Positions 32,087 through 40,489 of a DNA stretch of 64,000 nt are shown one piece after another. A program made the translations under genes and the position numbers. Under the pieces are notes generated by a model, which saw only the letters and a list, made by a program, of their open reading frames with translations, searched no databases and had not been told where the DNA came from. The stretch's first letter is position 1; each line of letters opens with the position of its first letter. Source of the DNA: Rheinheimera lutimaris (GTDB taxonomy: Bacteria; Pseudomonadota; Gammaproteobacteria; Enterobacterales; Alteromonadaceae); NCBI RefSeq assembly GCF_013283795.1, contig NZ_JABSOD010000002.1, forward strand, positions 248,001 through 312,000. Direction: 5' to 3'.

Positions 32087-35000
32087 ATGATTTTTGTGGT
32101 GCAGCTTACTGCCATATTGTTGTTGCCGGTAAGCCATTTAGCACTTAGTGTTGAGCGTTTTCAACGTATCGGCGTTGACGACGGCTTGCCCAATGCCACA
32201 ATTTACAGTGTGGCGCAGGATCAAACCGGCTTTATCTGGCTGGGGTCTACCAATTCCGGCTTGTTACGTTTCGATGGTTATCGTTTTGGCTCTTTTGCCT
32301 TACTTACCGCGGCTGAGCAATTACAGCATCAAAGCCCCGATGTCGGTGTCATTTTATTCGATAAAGCCAATAACCTGTGGGCAGGAACCTGGGGGTTGGG
32401 CTTATCGGTTCTGGAGGCGCAAAGCGGTACTTTGCGACGTTTTACTGCAGCAGACGGTTTAGCCGGTGACGAAGTGCAGGCCTTGTTACAGGATAATGCC
32501 GGTAATATCTGGGTGGGCACTACCAACGGTTTAAGTGTGATTAGCGCAGATTTTCGTATAACTACTGTTGGTGCAGCGAACACGGCGCAAGCGCTGGTTG
32601 AGCCGCGGATTTGGAGCCTTAGCCAGTCAGAGGACGGCAGTATCTGGATTGGTACCTCTGCCGGATTGCACCGTTGGCAAGCTGACAGCGGTTTAAGTAA
32701 GGTGATTGAGTTGGCGCCGGGGGCAGACCGTTTAAGCCGTGCCAATGAAATTCGGGCGTTATTGGCGGATGGCAACACATTGTGGATTGGCAGCCGCAGT
32801 GGCTTGTATCGTTATTCTTTGGCTGATAACCGCTTAAACCCGGATGTTACACCAGGCACTGCGGCATTGTTGATTAATGTATTAGCATTTGACCGTAGCA
32901 ATAACGACCTGCTAATCAGCAGCTATACCGGCTTGCATCGCTATAACCGCACTGAAGCGCAGGGGGAAGCTCAGGTATCTGCTGCCGCTCAGTTGGCACA
33001 GGTTAATGTGCGCAGTATTTTGCAAGACAGAACCGGTGTTATCTGGCTCGGTTCACGCGAGGGCGGGCTTTATCGCGGTATTATCACCAGCAAAGCTTTC
33101 AGCGGTATTGCCGGTTATGCTGCAGAGCTTGCTGCAACGAGCTTTTCCGTAACGGCTGTGTTTAAGTCAGAGCAACAATTATGGCTGGGAAGTACAGATA
33201 AAATTATCGTGCTGGATACTGATAGTGGTGCCTATCAACAAATAAGTACCCGAAGCAGGGTTAATGCCATTGAACGCGGCGCAGATCAGCAGATATATAT
33301 CGCGACTGACAATGGTTTGTTTCGTTACAGCGATGGTGTGCGGTTAGAGCGGGTTGATACGCCTTTTGTGTTGGCCGGCGTTGCCAACCGTAATGTCAGA
33401 GATTTGCATATTGCACCAGACGGTACTTTTTATCTTGGTTTATGGGGCGAGGGAGTTATTGCCTGGCAACCAAAGTTGCAACAGACCCGGCGTTGGTTAG
33501 AAAACTTAGCCAAAGAGCGGCCAGGTAATACGGTACAGAATATTTTTGTCAGTGCTGATCAGCAACTATGGGTGGCAACCCGCTACAGTGGTTTGTATCA
33601 GATAGACTTAACCGCCGGTAACATTGTCCGGCACAGTACCGTTACAGCAACGGCGTTGCAGCTGCCTGACGATGATGTGCAATGTGTGCGTCAGTATGCA
33701 CAGCAGTTGCTGGTTTGCACCAAAGCGGGAGCGGTATTATATAACCGTAAAACCGGTCAGCATCAGTTGATTACCATGGCTGACGGCTTACCTGATAATA
33801 ATGTGCTCGGCGGCTATCAACAAGATGAACATCAGCTGTGGCTGATGACGGCACATGGTTTGAGTTTGCGCCCGGCGCAGCAACAGCGCTTTATTCATTA
33901 CAACAGTCAGGATGGCATGGTGAGCTCAGAGCTGAATGCCAATGCGGTGTATGGCGATATTGACCGGCTCTATTTTGGTGCTGTCAGTGGTTTGGTCGTT
34001 GTTAAACCGGAGCTACTGCAAAGCAACCGGCAACAACCGCAGCCGGTATTGTCGGCGCTGATGATTGAGCAGCAACCCCTGCAGTTCAGACCACATCAGC
34101 AGAGCTGGCCGCTGATAGAAGTTTTGCCGACACAGCACAGCATGATGTTTGAATTCAGTGCGCTGGATTTTCAGGATCCGTTGCGTAACCGGTTTTATTA
34201 CCGGCTTGAAGGACTTGAGCAAGATTGGGTGCTGGCGCAGGGACACCGTGCTTATTATGCTAACCTGGCGCCGGGCACTTATCCATTGTGGTTAAAGGCA
34301 TCGAATAATCATGGCGTGTTCAGTAAAGAGCAACAAGTTGCCACTTTATTAGTATTGCCACATTGGTGGCAGCAACCCTGGGTAATATTTATTATCGTGC
34401 TGCTTTTGGTTGCCATGTTATGGTTGCTGCATCAGTACCGGCTGCGCCACATCCGGCAAATTAACCGCTTGTTGCAAGCTGCGATGGAAAACAAAGCCAA
34501 AGCACAGTTAATTTTAGAAACCCGCGTAACAGAGCGCACCAGAGCATTGGAAGAAAGCTCGGTTACGTTATCGCTTCGTACCAAACAGTTAGAGCACAGC
34601 CTGGCTGAGCTGGCCAAAACCAACCGCGAGCTAAAGCGCTTAGATAAACTAAAAGATGAATTTATTGCAACGGTAAGCCACGAGTTGCGAACCCCGTTGA
34701 CGGCAATACGCGGCGCCATAGGCCTGATTGCCCAGAAGGTCGTGGCTCCGGACACCGCGGTTTATAATAACATGCTGCAAACTGCGCAAAGCAGTAGTGA
34801 AAGATTATCAAATTTAATTAATGATTTACTTGATCTGCAGAAGTTCTCTGCCGGTACCTTTACACTTAATTTAACCAAAATAAATTTATACGATTTGGCA
34901 CAGCAAGCGGTGTTGGCAATGCAGCCCTATGCTACCCGGTACCGGATAGATTTGGTGTTTTCCCCCGGCACCGACGAAGCGCTTTGGGTGTTGGCCGATA

Positions 35001-35368
35001 CCTTACGGTTACGCCAGGTGATGGATAACCTGATTTCTAATGCGGTAAAGTTTTCGCCGCCTGATGCGGTGATTGTGGTGCGGTTAAGCCGCAGCGAGCA
35101 TGACGCTCGTTTTGAAGTGGAAGATCATGGCAACGGTATACCCGAAGCATTTCAATCACAGATTTTCCAAAAGTTTTCTCAGGCGGATGGTTCTGACAGC
35201 AGGCTAAAAGAGGGTACCGGGCTGGGCTTAGCCATCTGCAAAAAAATTATTGAGAATCATCAGGGGCAGATCAATTTCAGTACAAGCCCGGGCGAGGGCA
35301 GTATCTTTTGGTTTAAGTTAACCTTGATCTCCGCCAGCAATATAACGGCCAATAAAACGTTAACATAG
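32087..35368 (+). CDS. Beta-propeller (Reg_prop/Y_Y_Y) sensor histidine kinase
   Basis: A 1093-residue membrane kinase. A signal sequence (MIFVVQLTAILLLPVSHLAL) is followed by repeated propeller blades of the type DQTGFIWLGSTNSGLLRFDG and DNAGNIWVGTTNGLSVIS over about residues 25-660. A Y_Y_Y domain (about 665-755), a transmembrane helix near 760-785 and a short coiled coil come next. The HisKA box has His865 in ATVSHELRTPLTAIRG, and the HATPase domain has DNLISNAVKFSPP and GTGLGLAICKKI. No receiver or DNA-binding domain is fused, unlike Bacteroides hybrid systems. I chose ATG 32087 because AGGAA lies just upstream and it gives a signal peptide; the frame is open from 31970. The response regulator and signal are unknown. 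Confidence 0.9.
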   Translation: MIFVVQLTAILLLPVSHLALSVERFQRIGVDDGLPNATIYSVAQDQTGFIWLGSTNSGLLRFDGYRFGSFALLTAAEQLQHQSPDVGVILFDKANNLWAGTWGLGLSVLEAQSGTLRRFTAADGLAGDEVQALLQDNAGNIWVGTTNGLSVISADFRITTVGAANTAQALVEPRIWSLSQSEDGSIWIGTSAGLHRWQADSGLSKVIELAPGADRLSRANEIRALLADGNTLWIGSRSGLYRYSLADNRLNPDVTPGTAALLINVLAFDRSNNDLLISSYTGLHRYNRTEAQGEAQVSAAAQLAQVNVRSILQDRTGVIWLGSREGGLYRGIITSKAFSGIAGYAAELAATSFSVTAVFKSEQQLWLGSTDKIIVLDTDSGAYQQISTRSRVNAIERGADQQIYIATDNGLFRYSDGVRLERVDTPFVLAGVANRNVRDLHIAPDGTFYLGLWGEGVIAWQPKLQQTRRWLENLAKERPGNTVQNIFVSADQQLWVATRYSGLYQIDLTAGNIVRHSTVTATALQLPDDDVQCVRQYAQQLLVCTKAGAVLYNRKTGQHQLITMADGLPDNNVLGGYQQDEHQLWLMTAHGLSLRPAQQQRFIHYNSQDGMVSSELNANAVYGDIDRLYFGAVSGLVVVKPELLQSNRQQPQPVLSALMIEQQPLQFRPHQQSWPLIEVLPTQHSMMFEFSALDFQDPLRNRFYYRLEGLEQDWVLAQGHRAYYANLAPGTYPLWLKASNNHGVFSKEQQVATLLVLPHWWQQPWVIFIIVLLLVAMLWLLHQYRLRHIRQINRLLQAAMENKAKAQLILETRVTERTRALEESSVTLSLRTKQLEHSLAELAKTNRELKRLDKLKDEFIATVSHELRTPLTAIRGAIGLIAQKVVAPDTAVYNNMLQTAQSSSERLSNLINDLLDLQKFSAGTFTLNLTKINLYDLAQQAVLAMQPYATRYRIDLVFSPGTDEALWVLADTLRLRQVMDNLISNAVKFSPPDAVIVVRLSRSEHDARFEVEDHGNGIPEAFQSQIFQKFSQADGSDSRLKEGTGLGLAICKKIIENHQGQINFSTSPGEGSIFWFKLTLISASNITANKTLT

Positions 35369-35451
35369 GTAACTTTGTGTTTTTCTGTGGCGGCCTGTTC
35401 CCGAATAAATCAATTTGTTTCTGATAGTTATCTATTTTTCCTGTAATGGGT

Positions 35452-35482
35452 TTGTCTCATACATTTGTAAAGAATTTATAAT
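35452..35482 (+). promoter_or_regulatory. Possible promoter of the subtilase gene
   Basis: A consensus -10 TATAAT (35477-35482) lies about 95 bases before the gene start, with TTGTCT (35452-35457) 19 bases upstream as a weak -35. The 213-base gap here holds no gene that I can see. Confidence 0.4.
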
Positions 35483-35581
35483 ACTATTGTAATGGCCTTT
35501 TGCTATGGCCGTGGTTATTTTTTGTGCAGCAGGATGCCGCAGTTACAACAAGGACCATAAAAATTAACCAAGGGTAATATA

Positions 35582-37165
35582 ATGAAAAAGATGACTACGA
35601 TACTGGCAGCTGCTTCTGCCGGTTGTTTTGCACTAAGCCTGACTTCCGTCGCTGTTGCTGATGGCATGAAAAAACCAGAACCAAAACTTAGCCTGGCTGA
35701 GTTGGCAAGCGATAAAACCACCCGCTATATCATTAAATTCAAAGAACCTGTGGCAACAATGAATGTTGACGGCAGCGCCAAGCGGGCAGAGTTTTCAACA
35801 TTGCGGGCACAGCAGGTGTTACAAAAAGCCAATGTTAATGCGTTATCGCATCTTAAATCTGTGCATGCCAGTGTAGCAGAGTTAACGGCGAAGCAGCGCA
35901 TGCTGCTGCAAAGTGATCCTAACGTTGAATATATCGAGGAAGATCATAAGCGTTATTTAATGGATGTGATCACGCCTATGGCACAAACCACGCCTTATGG
36001 TATCAACATGGTGCAGGCTAATCAGGTAAGCGATGGCAGCGCCGGTAATACCAAAGTGTGTGTTATTGACACCGGCTGGACGTCCGGCCATGAGGATTTA
36101 CAAAGCTCCGGCGTAACCGGTTATTCGTTTTCCGGTCATGGTAATTGGTATCAGGATGGTAACGGCCACGGTACCCATGTTGCCGGTACTATGGTAGCGC
36201 TAAACAATAACAGCGGCGTAGTCGGTGTTATTGGCTCCGGCCAGGCTGGCGTTCACATTGTTAAAATTTTCAATAACTCCGGTAACTGGACGACAGCGTC
36301 GAATTTGATCACGGCTATTCAGTCTTGTAAAGATGCCGGCGCCAAAGTGGTCAATATGAGTTTGGGCGGCGGTTCGTCTAACCAAACAGAAAATAATGCC
36401 ATGACCAACTTCTACAATGGCGGCATGCTGTTGGTAGCGGCTGCGGGTAATGGGGGGAACACCAGCTTTTCCTATCCTGCTTCATATAATGCGGTAGTGT
36501 CGGTGGCGGCGGTAAACTCTTCTGCTGCGTTAGCCAGCTTTTCACAGCGGAACTCGCAAGTTGAAATTGCAGGCCCGGGGGTAAGCGTAAACTCAACCTG
36601 GAACAATGGCGGCTATAACAGCATCAGCGGTACATCAATGGCGTCGCCTCATGTAGCCGGTGTTGCAGCCTTGGTTTGGAGTAACCATCCACAGTGCACT
36701 GCGGCACAAATTCGTAGTGCGCTTAATGCAACGGCAGAAGACCGTGGTGCAGCAGGGCGTGATACGTCCTATGGCTGGGGTATTGTAAAAGCCAAAGCTG
36801 CTCATGATTATTTAACCAACAATGGCTGTGATGGCTCGGGTGGCGGCGAACCACCACCACCTCCACCGGGCGGCGGTGCGACTTTCCCTGACTTGTCCGC
36901 AACCAGTGGTCAGTGGTTAAGAGGCAGCTACACCATTCCGTCGGGTGTCGCAACGGTAACCTTCCAAATCTCCGGTGGCACAGGTGATGCTGACTTGTAT
37001 GTGCGTTATGGCAGTGAGCCGACAACAACAGCATACAATTGCCGGCCTTACCTGAACGGTAACAATGAAGTTTGCACTATTAACAATCCGCAAGCCGGTA
37101 CCTGGCATGTTGGTGTTCGTGCTTATACTGCCTTTAGCGGTGTAACCTTCAGTTACCAATACTGA
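35582..37165 (+). CDS. Secreted subtilisin-like serine protease with PPC domain
   Basis: A 527-residue S8 peptidase made as a prepro-enzyme. A signal peptide (to about residue 26) is followed by an I9-type inhibitor propeptide (about 45-125, TTRYIIKFKEPV to VEYIEEDHKRYL). The catalytic domain carries Asp163 (VIDTGWT), His196 (GNGHGTHVAG), Asn290 and Ser352 (SGTSMASPHVAG). A Gly/Pro-rich linker (GGGEPPPPPPGGG) leads to a C-terminal PPC domain (about 445-527) with TGDADLYVRYG. PPC domains are often removed after secretion. This is probably an extracellular enzyme for protein degradation. It follows the sensor kinase but with its own promoter-like region. Confidence 0.95.
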   Translation: MKKMTTILAAASAGCFALSLTSVAVADGMKKPEPKLSLAELASDKTTRYIIKFKEPVATMNVDGSAKRAEFSTLRAQQVLQKANVNALSHLKSVHASVAELTAKQRMLLQSDPNVEYIEEDHKRYLMDVITPMAQTTPYGINMVQANQVSDGSAGNTKVCVIDTGWTSGHEDLQSSGVTGYSFSGHGNWYQDGNGHGTHVAGTMVALNNNSGVVGVIGSGQAGVHIVKIFNNSGNWTTASNLITAIQSCKDAGAKVVNMSLGGGSSNQTENNAMTNFYNGGMLLVAAAGNGGNTSFSYPASYNAVVSVAAVNSSAALASFSQRNSQVEIAGPGVSVNSTWNNGGYNSISGTSMASPHVAGVAALVWSNHPQCTAAQIRSALNATAEDRGAAGRDTSYGWGIVKAKAAHDYLTNNGCDGSGGGEPPPPPPGGGATFPDLSATSGQWLRGSYTIPSGVATVTFQISGGTGDADLYVRYGSEPTTTAYNCRPYLNGNNEVCTINNPQAGTWHVGVRAYTAFSGVTFSYQY

Positions 37166-37181
37166 TTAGGCTAATACGTAT

Positions 37182-37212
37182 AAACAGGCCGGTTAAACCG
37201 GCCTGTTTTTTC
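37182..37212. terminator. Terminator between subtilase and hemolysin III-like gene
   Basis: A long GC-rich stem, ACAGGCCGG / CCGGCCTGT, with outer A/T pairs is followed by TTTTTT on the plus strand and TTTA on the minus strand. It lies between convergent genes. Confidence 0.93.
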
Positions 37213-37214
37213 TG

Positions 37215-37856
37215 CTAAACCGGCAGGACGTAATAGTACACCGATAGAAAATGCAAAATGCTGCCGGCCAGTACAAACAGATGCCAGATGGCATGATGCA
37301 AAAATAAGCGTTTCCAGGCGTAGAAAATCACCCCAAACGAATAACTCAGCCCTCCGGCGACCAGTAGCCACATACCGCCCGCCGCTACATTTTCCAGCAT
37401 AGGCTTTATAGCCAGAATCACTAACCAGCCCATACCCAGATACAAACCCAAAGACAATTTTTTGTATTTCAATCCGGTAGCCAGTTCAATAATGACTCCG
37501 GCTAAGGCAACAGTCCATATCAGGCCGAACAGCCATAAACCCCAGCTGTCACGCAAATTTATCAGCGTAAAAGGGGTGTAGGTGCCGGCTATCAGAATAA
37601 AAATTGCTGCGTGATCCAGTTGGCGCAGCCGGCGTTTTATGTCGATGTTGTGAATGGAGTGATATAAGGTCGAACTGCAATACAGCAGGATAAGACTGCT
37701 ACCATAAATAATACTGCTGGCCAGATGCCAGTTGTCGCCTGCCGGCACTGATACCAGTAACATCAGCACCAGTGCAATAACACTTAACACAGCGCCTATG
37801 CCGTGGCTAATAGCATGCAGCAACTCTTCAACTGCGGAGTAATGGGTGGTTGTCAT
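37215..37856 (-). CDS. trhA: Hemolysin III / TrhA family membrane protein
   Basis: A 213-residue seven-helix membrane protein of the PAQR-like hemolysin III family. It begins with the typical EELLHAISHGIGAVLSV, followed by SSTLYHSI, the RLRQLDHAAIFILIAGTYTPF signature, and the metal-type histidine segment HHAIWHLFVLAGSILHFLSVYY. In E. coli the homologue (YqfA/TrhA) has been linked to membrane energetics; a haemolytic role is doubtful. It is a single-gene unit. Confidence 0.9.
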   Translation of the reverse strand: MTTTHYSAVEELLHAISHGIGAVLSVIALVLMLLVSVPAGDNWHLASSIIYGSSLILLYCSSTLYHSIHNIDIKRRLRQLDHAAIFILIAGTYTPFTLINLRDSWGLWLFGLIWTVALAGVIIELATGLKYKKLSLGLYLGMGWLVILAIKPMLENVAAGGMWLLVAGGLSYSFGVIFYAWKRLFLHHAIWHLFVLAGSILHFLSVYYYVLPV

Positions 37857-37967
37857 ATCAATTTACCAGGCTGAAACACAAGCTATCTTAGCATGATAGC
37901 GCGCACTGCCAAGCTGTAACCCGGCAGGAATTGCCGGTAGAATGCTGCTTTTTCCTCGGGAGCAGTT

Positions 37968-39227
37968 ATGTCTGAGCACAGATCGCCACATTTGGTTATC
38001 ATTGGCTATGTTTGGCCGGAGCCAAACTCGTCTGCCGCCGGTTACCGTATGCTGAGTTTAATTAAGTTGTTTCTGGCTAAAGGCTGGCAGGTAAGTTTTG
38101 CCAGTGCGGCAGAACCCGGACCGCATCGCTACCCGCTGGCTGAGCTGGGAGTAACTGAGCATAGTATTTTGCTTAATGACTGCAGCTTTGAGCATTGGCT
38201 GCAACAGCAGGCGCCGCAAGCAGTGATGTTTGACCGATTTATGCTGGAGGAGCAATTTGGTTGGCGGGTAGAGCAGGCGTGCCCGCAAGCGCTGCGTATA
38301 TTGGATATGGAAGACTGCCATGCCCTGCGCGATGCGCGCCAGCGCTGTTTTAACGCCGGCCAGGCTGTGGGTGCAGAAGATCTGAACTCAGAATTAGCGC
38401 TGCGCGAAATTGCAGCTATTTATCGCTGCGATCTGACGCTGGTGATCTCAGAATATGAACTGCAGTTGTTACAGCAACACTATAAAGTGCCGCCAGCACT
38501 GTTATGTTATTGCCCGTTTTTGCTTGATGATGTGCCACAGCTTGCGTTGCCGGATTATGAAAGGCGGCAACATTTTATTGCCATCGGTAATTTTCGTCAT
38601 GCGCCTAACTGGCATGCCGTATTGTGGTTAAAACAGGAAATCTGGCCATTGATCCGCCAACAGTTACCGCAGGCCGAATTGCACATTTACGGTGCTTACC
38701 CGCCGCCCAAAGCCACTGCACTACATAACCCTAAACAAGGTTTTTTTATCAAAGGCTGGGCCGAAGACGCTTTAGCGGTGATGCAGCAGGCGCGGGTGTG
38801 TTTGGCGCCGCTGGCGTTTGGTGCCGGGTTAAAGGGCAAGTTGCTGGACGCCATGCGCTGCGGTACCCCCAATGTGACTACGGCAGTGGGCGCTGAGGGT
38901 ATGACAATAGAAAGCGGTTGGGGCGGCGTAATAGCAGAAGATAGCGACAGTATTGCTATGGCTGCAGTAAGTTTGTATCAACAACCTGAGCGTTGGCACC
39001 AGGCACAGCAAACAGGTTTGGATATCGTGCAGCAAAAGTTTGCTTTGGCACAACATGAAGCACGGATCTGGCAGCAATTTAACGCGGTAAGGCAAGCAAT
39101 TGAGAGTCACCGCCAGGCTAATTTTACCGGGCTGATGTTAAGGCACCATAATTATCGCAGTACCAAATTTATGGGGCAATGGATTGAAGCAAAAACGCGT
39201 CTGGCTGCGTTAACACAGCCAGACTGA
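37968..39227 (+). CDS. Orphan glycosyltransferase, GT-B fold
   Basis: A 419-residue protein whose C-terminal half is a GT4/GT1-like glycosyltransferase domain. Visible parts are FIAIGNFRHAPNWHAVLWL, LPQAELHIYGAYPPPKA, a GFFIKGWAEDALAVMQQARVCLAPL strand-loop and AGLKGKLLDAMRCGTPNVTT with Glu in VGAEGM. The N-terminal half begins HLVIIGYVWPEPNSSAAGYRM, typical of sugar transferases. No signal peptide is present. No other polysaccharide gene is nearby, so acceptor and donor are unknown. Its last codons overlap the terminator of the opposite gene. Confidence 0.82.
   Translation: MSEHRSPHLVIIGYVWPEPNSSAAGYRMLSLIKLFLAKGWQVSFASAAEPGPHRYPLAELGVTEHSILLNDCSFEHWLQQQAPQAVMFDRFMLEEQFGWRVEQACPQALRILDMEDCHALRDARQRCFNAGQAVGAEDLNSELALREIAAIYRCDLTLVISEYELQLLQQHYKVPPALLCYCPFLLDDVPQLALPDYERRQHFIAIGNFRHAPNWHAVLWLKQEIWPLIRQQLPQAELHIYGAYPPPKATALHNPKQGFFIKGWAEDALAVMQQARVCLAPLAFGAGLKGKLLDAMRCGTPNVTTAVGAEGMTIESGWGGVIAEDSDSIAMAAVSLYQQPERWHQAQQTGLDIVQQKFALAQHEARIWQQFNAVRQAIESHRQANFTGLMLRHHNYRSTKFMGQWIEAKTRLAALTQPD
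39191..39224 (-). terminator. Terminator for the Ala/Lys-rich protein gene, inside the opposing CDS
   Basis: On the minus strand the stem GTCTGGCTG / CAGCCAGAC is followed by GCGTTTTTGC, a good intrinsic terminator. It lies within the last 12 codons of the convergent glycosyltransferase gene. On the plus strand there is no T-tract. Confidence 0.7.
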
Positions 39228-39234
39228 CGCTGTA

Positions 39235-39594
39235 TTAACGACAACCTCTTGGCTGGCGTTGTTTATCGCCCAGTCGCGTTGTCCAAACTGCAGCTGCAGA
39301 CTGGCCATTACCACTGCTTTTGGCTTTAGCGGCTTTAGCCGGTTTTGCAGCAGCAGGTTTGGCTGCTGCTTTGGCCGGAGCGGCTTTCTTTTCTGCTGCC
39401 GGTTTTGCTTTAGCTGTACCTTTTGCAGCACTGTAGCTGGCACCTAATTCAGCCAGCTCCGCCAGACGGATATTCTTACCACCATCTACGCTAAACCAAC
39501 CGGGTTTTTGTTCCAGTTGCGGCGCTTTACCAAAGGCAGCGGTGTAGGCTGCGGTAAAGTCAGCAACAACCTGATCTTTGTCCAATTTACTCAT
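39235..39594 (-). CDS. Small Ala/Lys/Pro-rich protein with histone H1-like tail (SyrB-like)
   Basis: A 119-residue protein with two parts. Residues about 1-55 form a small folded domain (MSKLDKDQVVADFTAAYTAAFGK, then PGWFSVDGGKNIRLAEL). From about 56 to 95 there is a low-complexity tail of Ala, Lys and Pro with repeated KPAA/KAA units. Similar proteins in Shewanella-type genomes are annotated as SyrB-like regulators, but I recall no proven function. The basic tail suggests nucleic-acid binding. It is a single-gene unit, convergent with the glycosyltransferase. Confidence 0.75.
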   Translation of the reverse strand: MSKLDKDQVVADFTAAYTAAFGKAPQLEQKPGWFSVDGGKNIRLAELAELGASYSAAKGTAKAKPAAEKKAAPAKAAAKPAAAKPAKAAKAKSSGNGQSAAAVWTTRLGDKQRQPRGCR

Positions 39595-39730
39595 ACGGAT
39601 CCTTAACAGACATTATTTAAGCAACTAGCCCGCTATTTATACAACATTTTGCCACTGTTAGACAAATGTGCCTGATTTTTTTAGCTGTTGCAGTACAATA
39701 CGGCTACCAACAACAGCGGAAAGCCAGTCG

Positions 39731-40489
39731 ATGATAGATCGCGACCAGTTAGTTGAATTTCTGAATACCGAGTTACAAAGTGAAAAAATTCGTGATTATT
39801 GCCCAAATGGTTTGCAGGTAGAGGGCAAGGCACGCATTGCCCGGCTGGTTACCGGGGTTACTGCCAGCCAGGCCTTACTGGATGCTGCAGTGGCGGTGAA
39901 CGCTGATGCGATACTGGTCCATCACGGCTATTTTTGGAAAAACGAAACCGCATCGGTAACCGGCATTAAGAAAAAGCGTCTGCAAACCTTGCTTTGCCAT
40001 GACATTAATTTGCTGGCTTATCATTTACCGTTGGATGTGCATCCCCGGCTTGGCAATAATGCGCAATTAGGCCACTTACTTAAGGCGCAAAATATCACGG
40101 CTGTTGCCACAGCCGAGCCCAATGGTGTGCTGATGCAGGGCGAGCTGGTGCAAGCGGCGCCGGTACAACAGCTTGCCGCCGGTTTAGAGCAAGTGCTGGG
40201 CAGACAAGTTCTGTTACACGCAGCGGGCAGCCTTGCCGTCAGCAAGCTGGCCTGGTGCACCGGTGGTGGTCAGGGCTATATCGAGCAGGCGGCGGCAGCC
40301 GGCGCGCAACTGTTTATCAGTGGCGAAGTATCAGAGCAAACTATTCATTTATCGCGTGAGCTGGGTATTCATTTTATCGCCGCCGGCCATCATGCTACCG
40401 AACGTTATGGTGTCAAAGCACTGGGCGAATTTATTGCGCAGCAGTTTGCGTTGGATGTGCAGTTTATTGATATTGATAATCCGGCATGA
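39731..40489 (+). CDS. ybgI: Nif3-like dinuclear metal centre protein (YbgI)
   Basis: A 252-residue member of the NIF3/YbgI family, which forms hexamers with a two-metal centre; its catalytic role is still debated. Metal ligands are visible in ILVHHGYFW (His64, His65), in the YHLPLDVHP region and in AAGHHATERYG. I chose the ATG at 39731 because the family begins MIDRDQLVEFLN-like; an in-frame start at 39668 adds 21 unlike residues. Its end overlaps the cmoM start by four bases (ATGA), so the two are translationally coupled. Confidence 0.92.
   Translation: MIDRDQLVEFLNTELQSEKIRDYCPNGLQVEGKARIARLVTGVTASQALLDAAVAVNADAILVHHGYFWKNETASVTGIKKKRLQTLLCHDINLLAYHLPLDVHPRLGNNAQLGHLLKAQNITAVATAEPNGVLMQGELVQAAPVQQLAAGLEQVLGRQVLLHAAGSLAVSKLAWCTGGGQGYIEQAAAAGAQLFISGEVSEQTIHLSRELGIHFIAAGHHATERYGVKALGEFIAQQFALDVQFIDIDNPA

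Noticed and set aside
36723-37034. Long His/Leu-rich minus-strand frame inside the subtilase gene
   Set aside because: It is the antisense shadow of the protease's Gly/Pro and PPC coding region, with no start signals.
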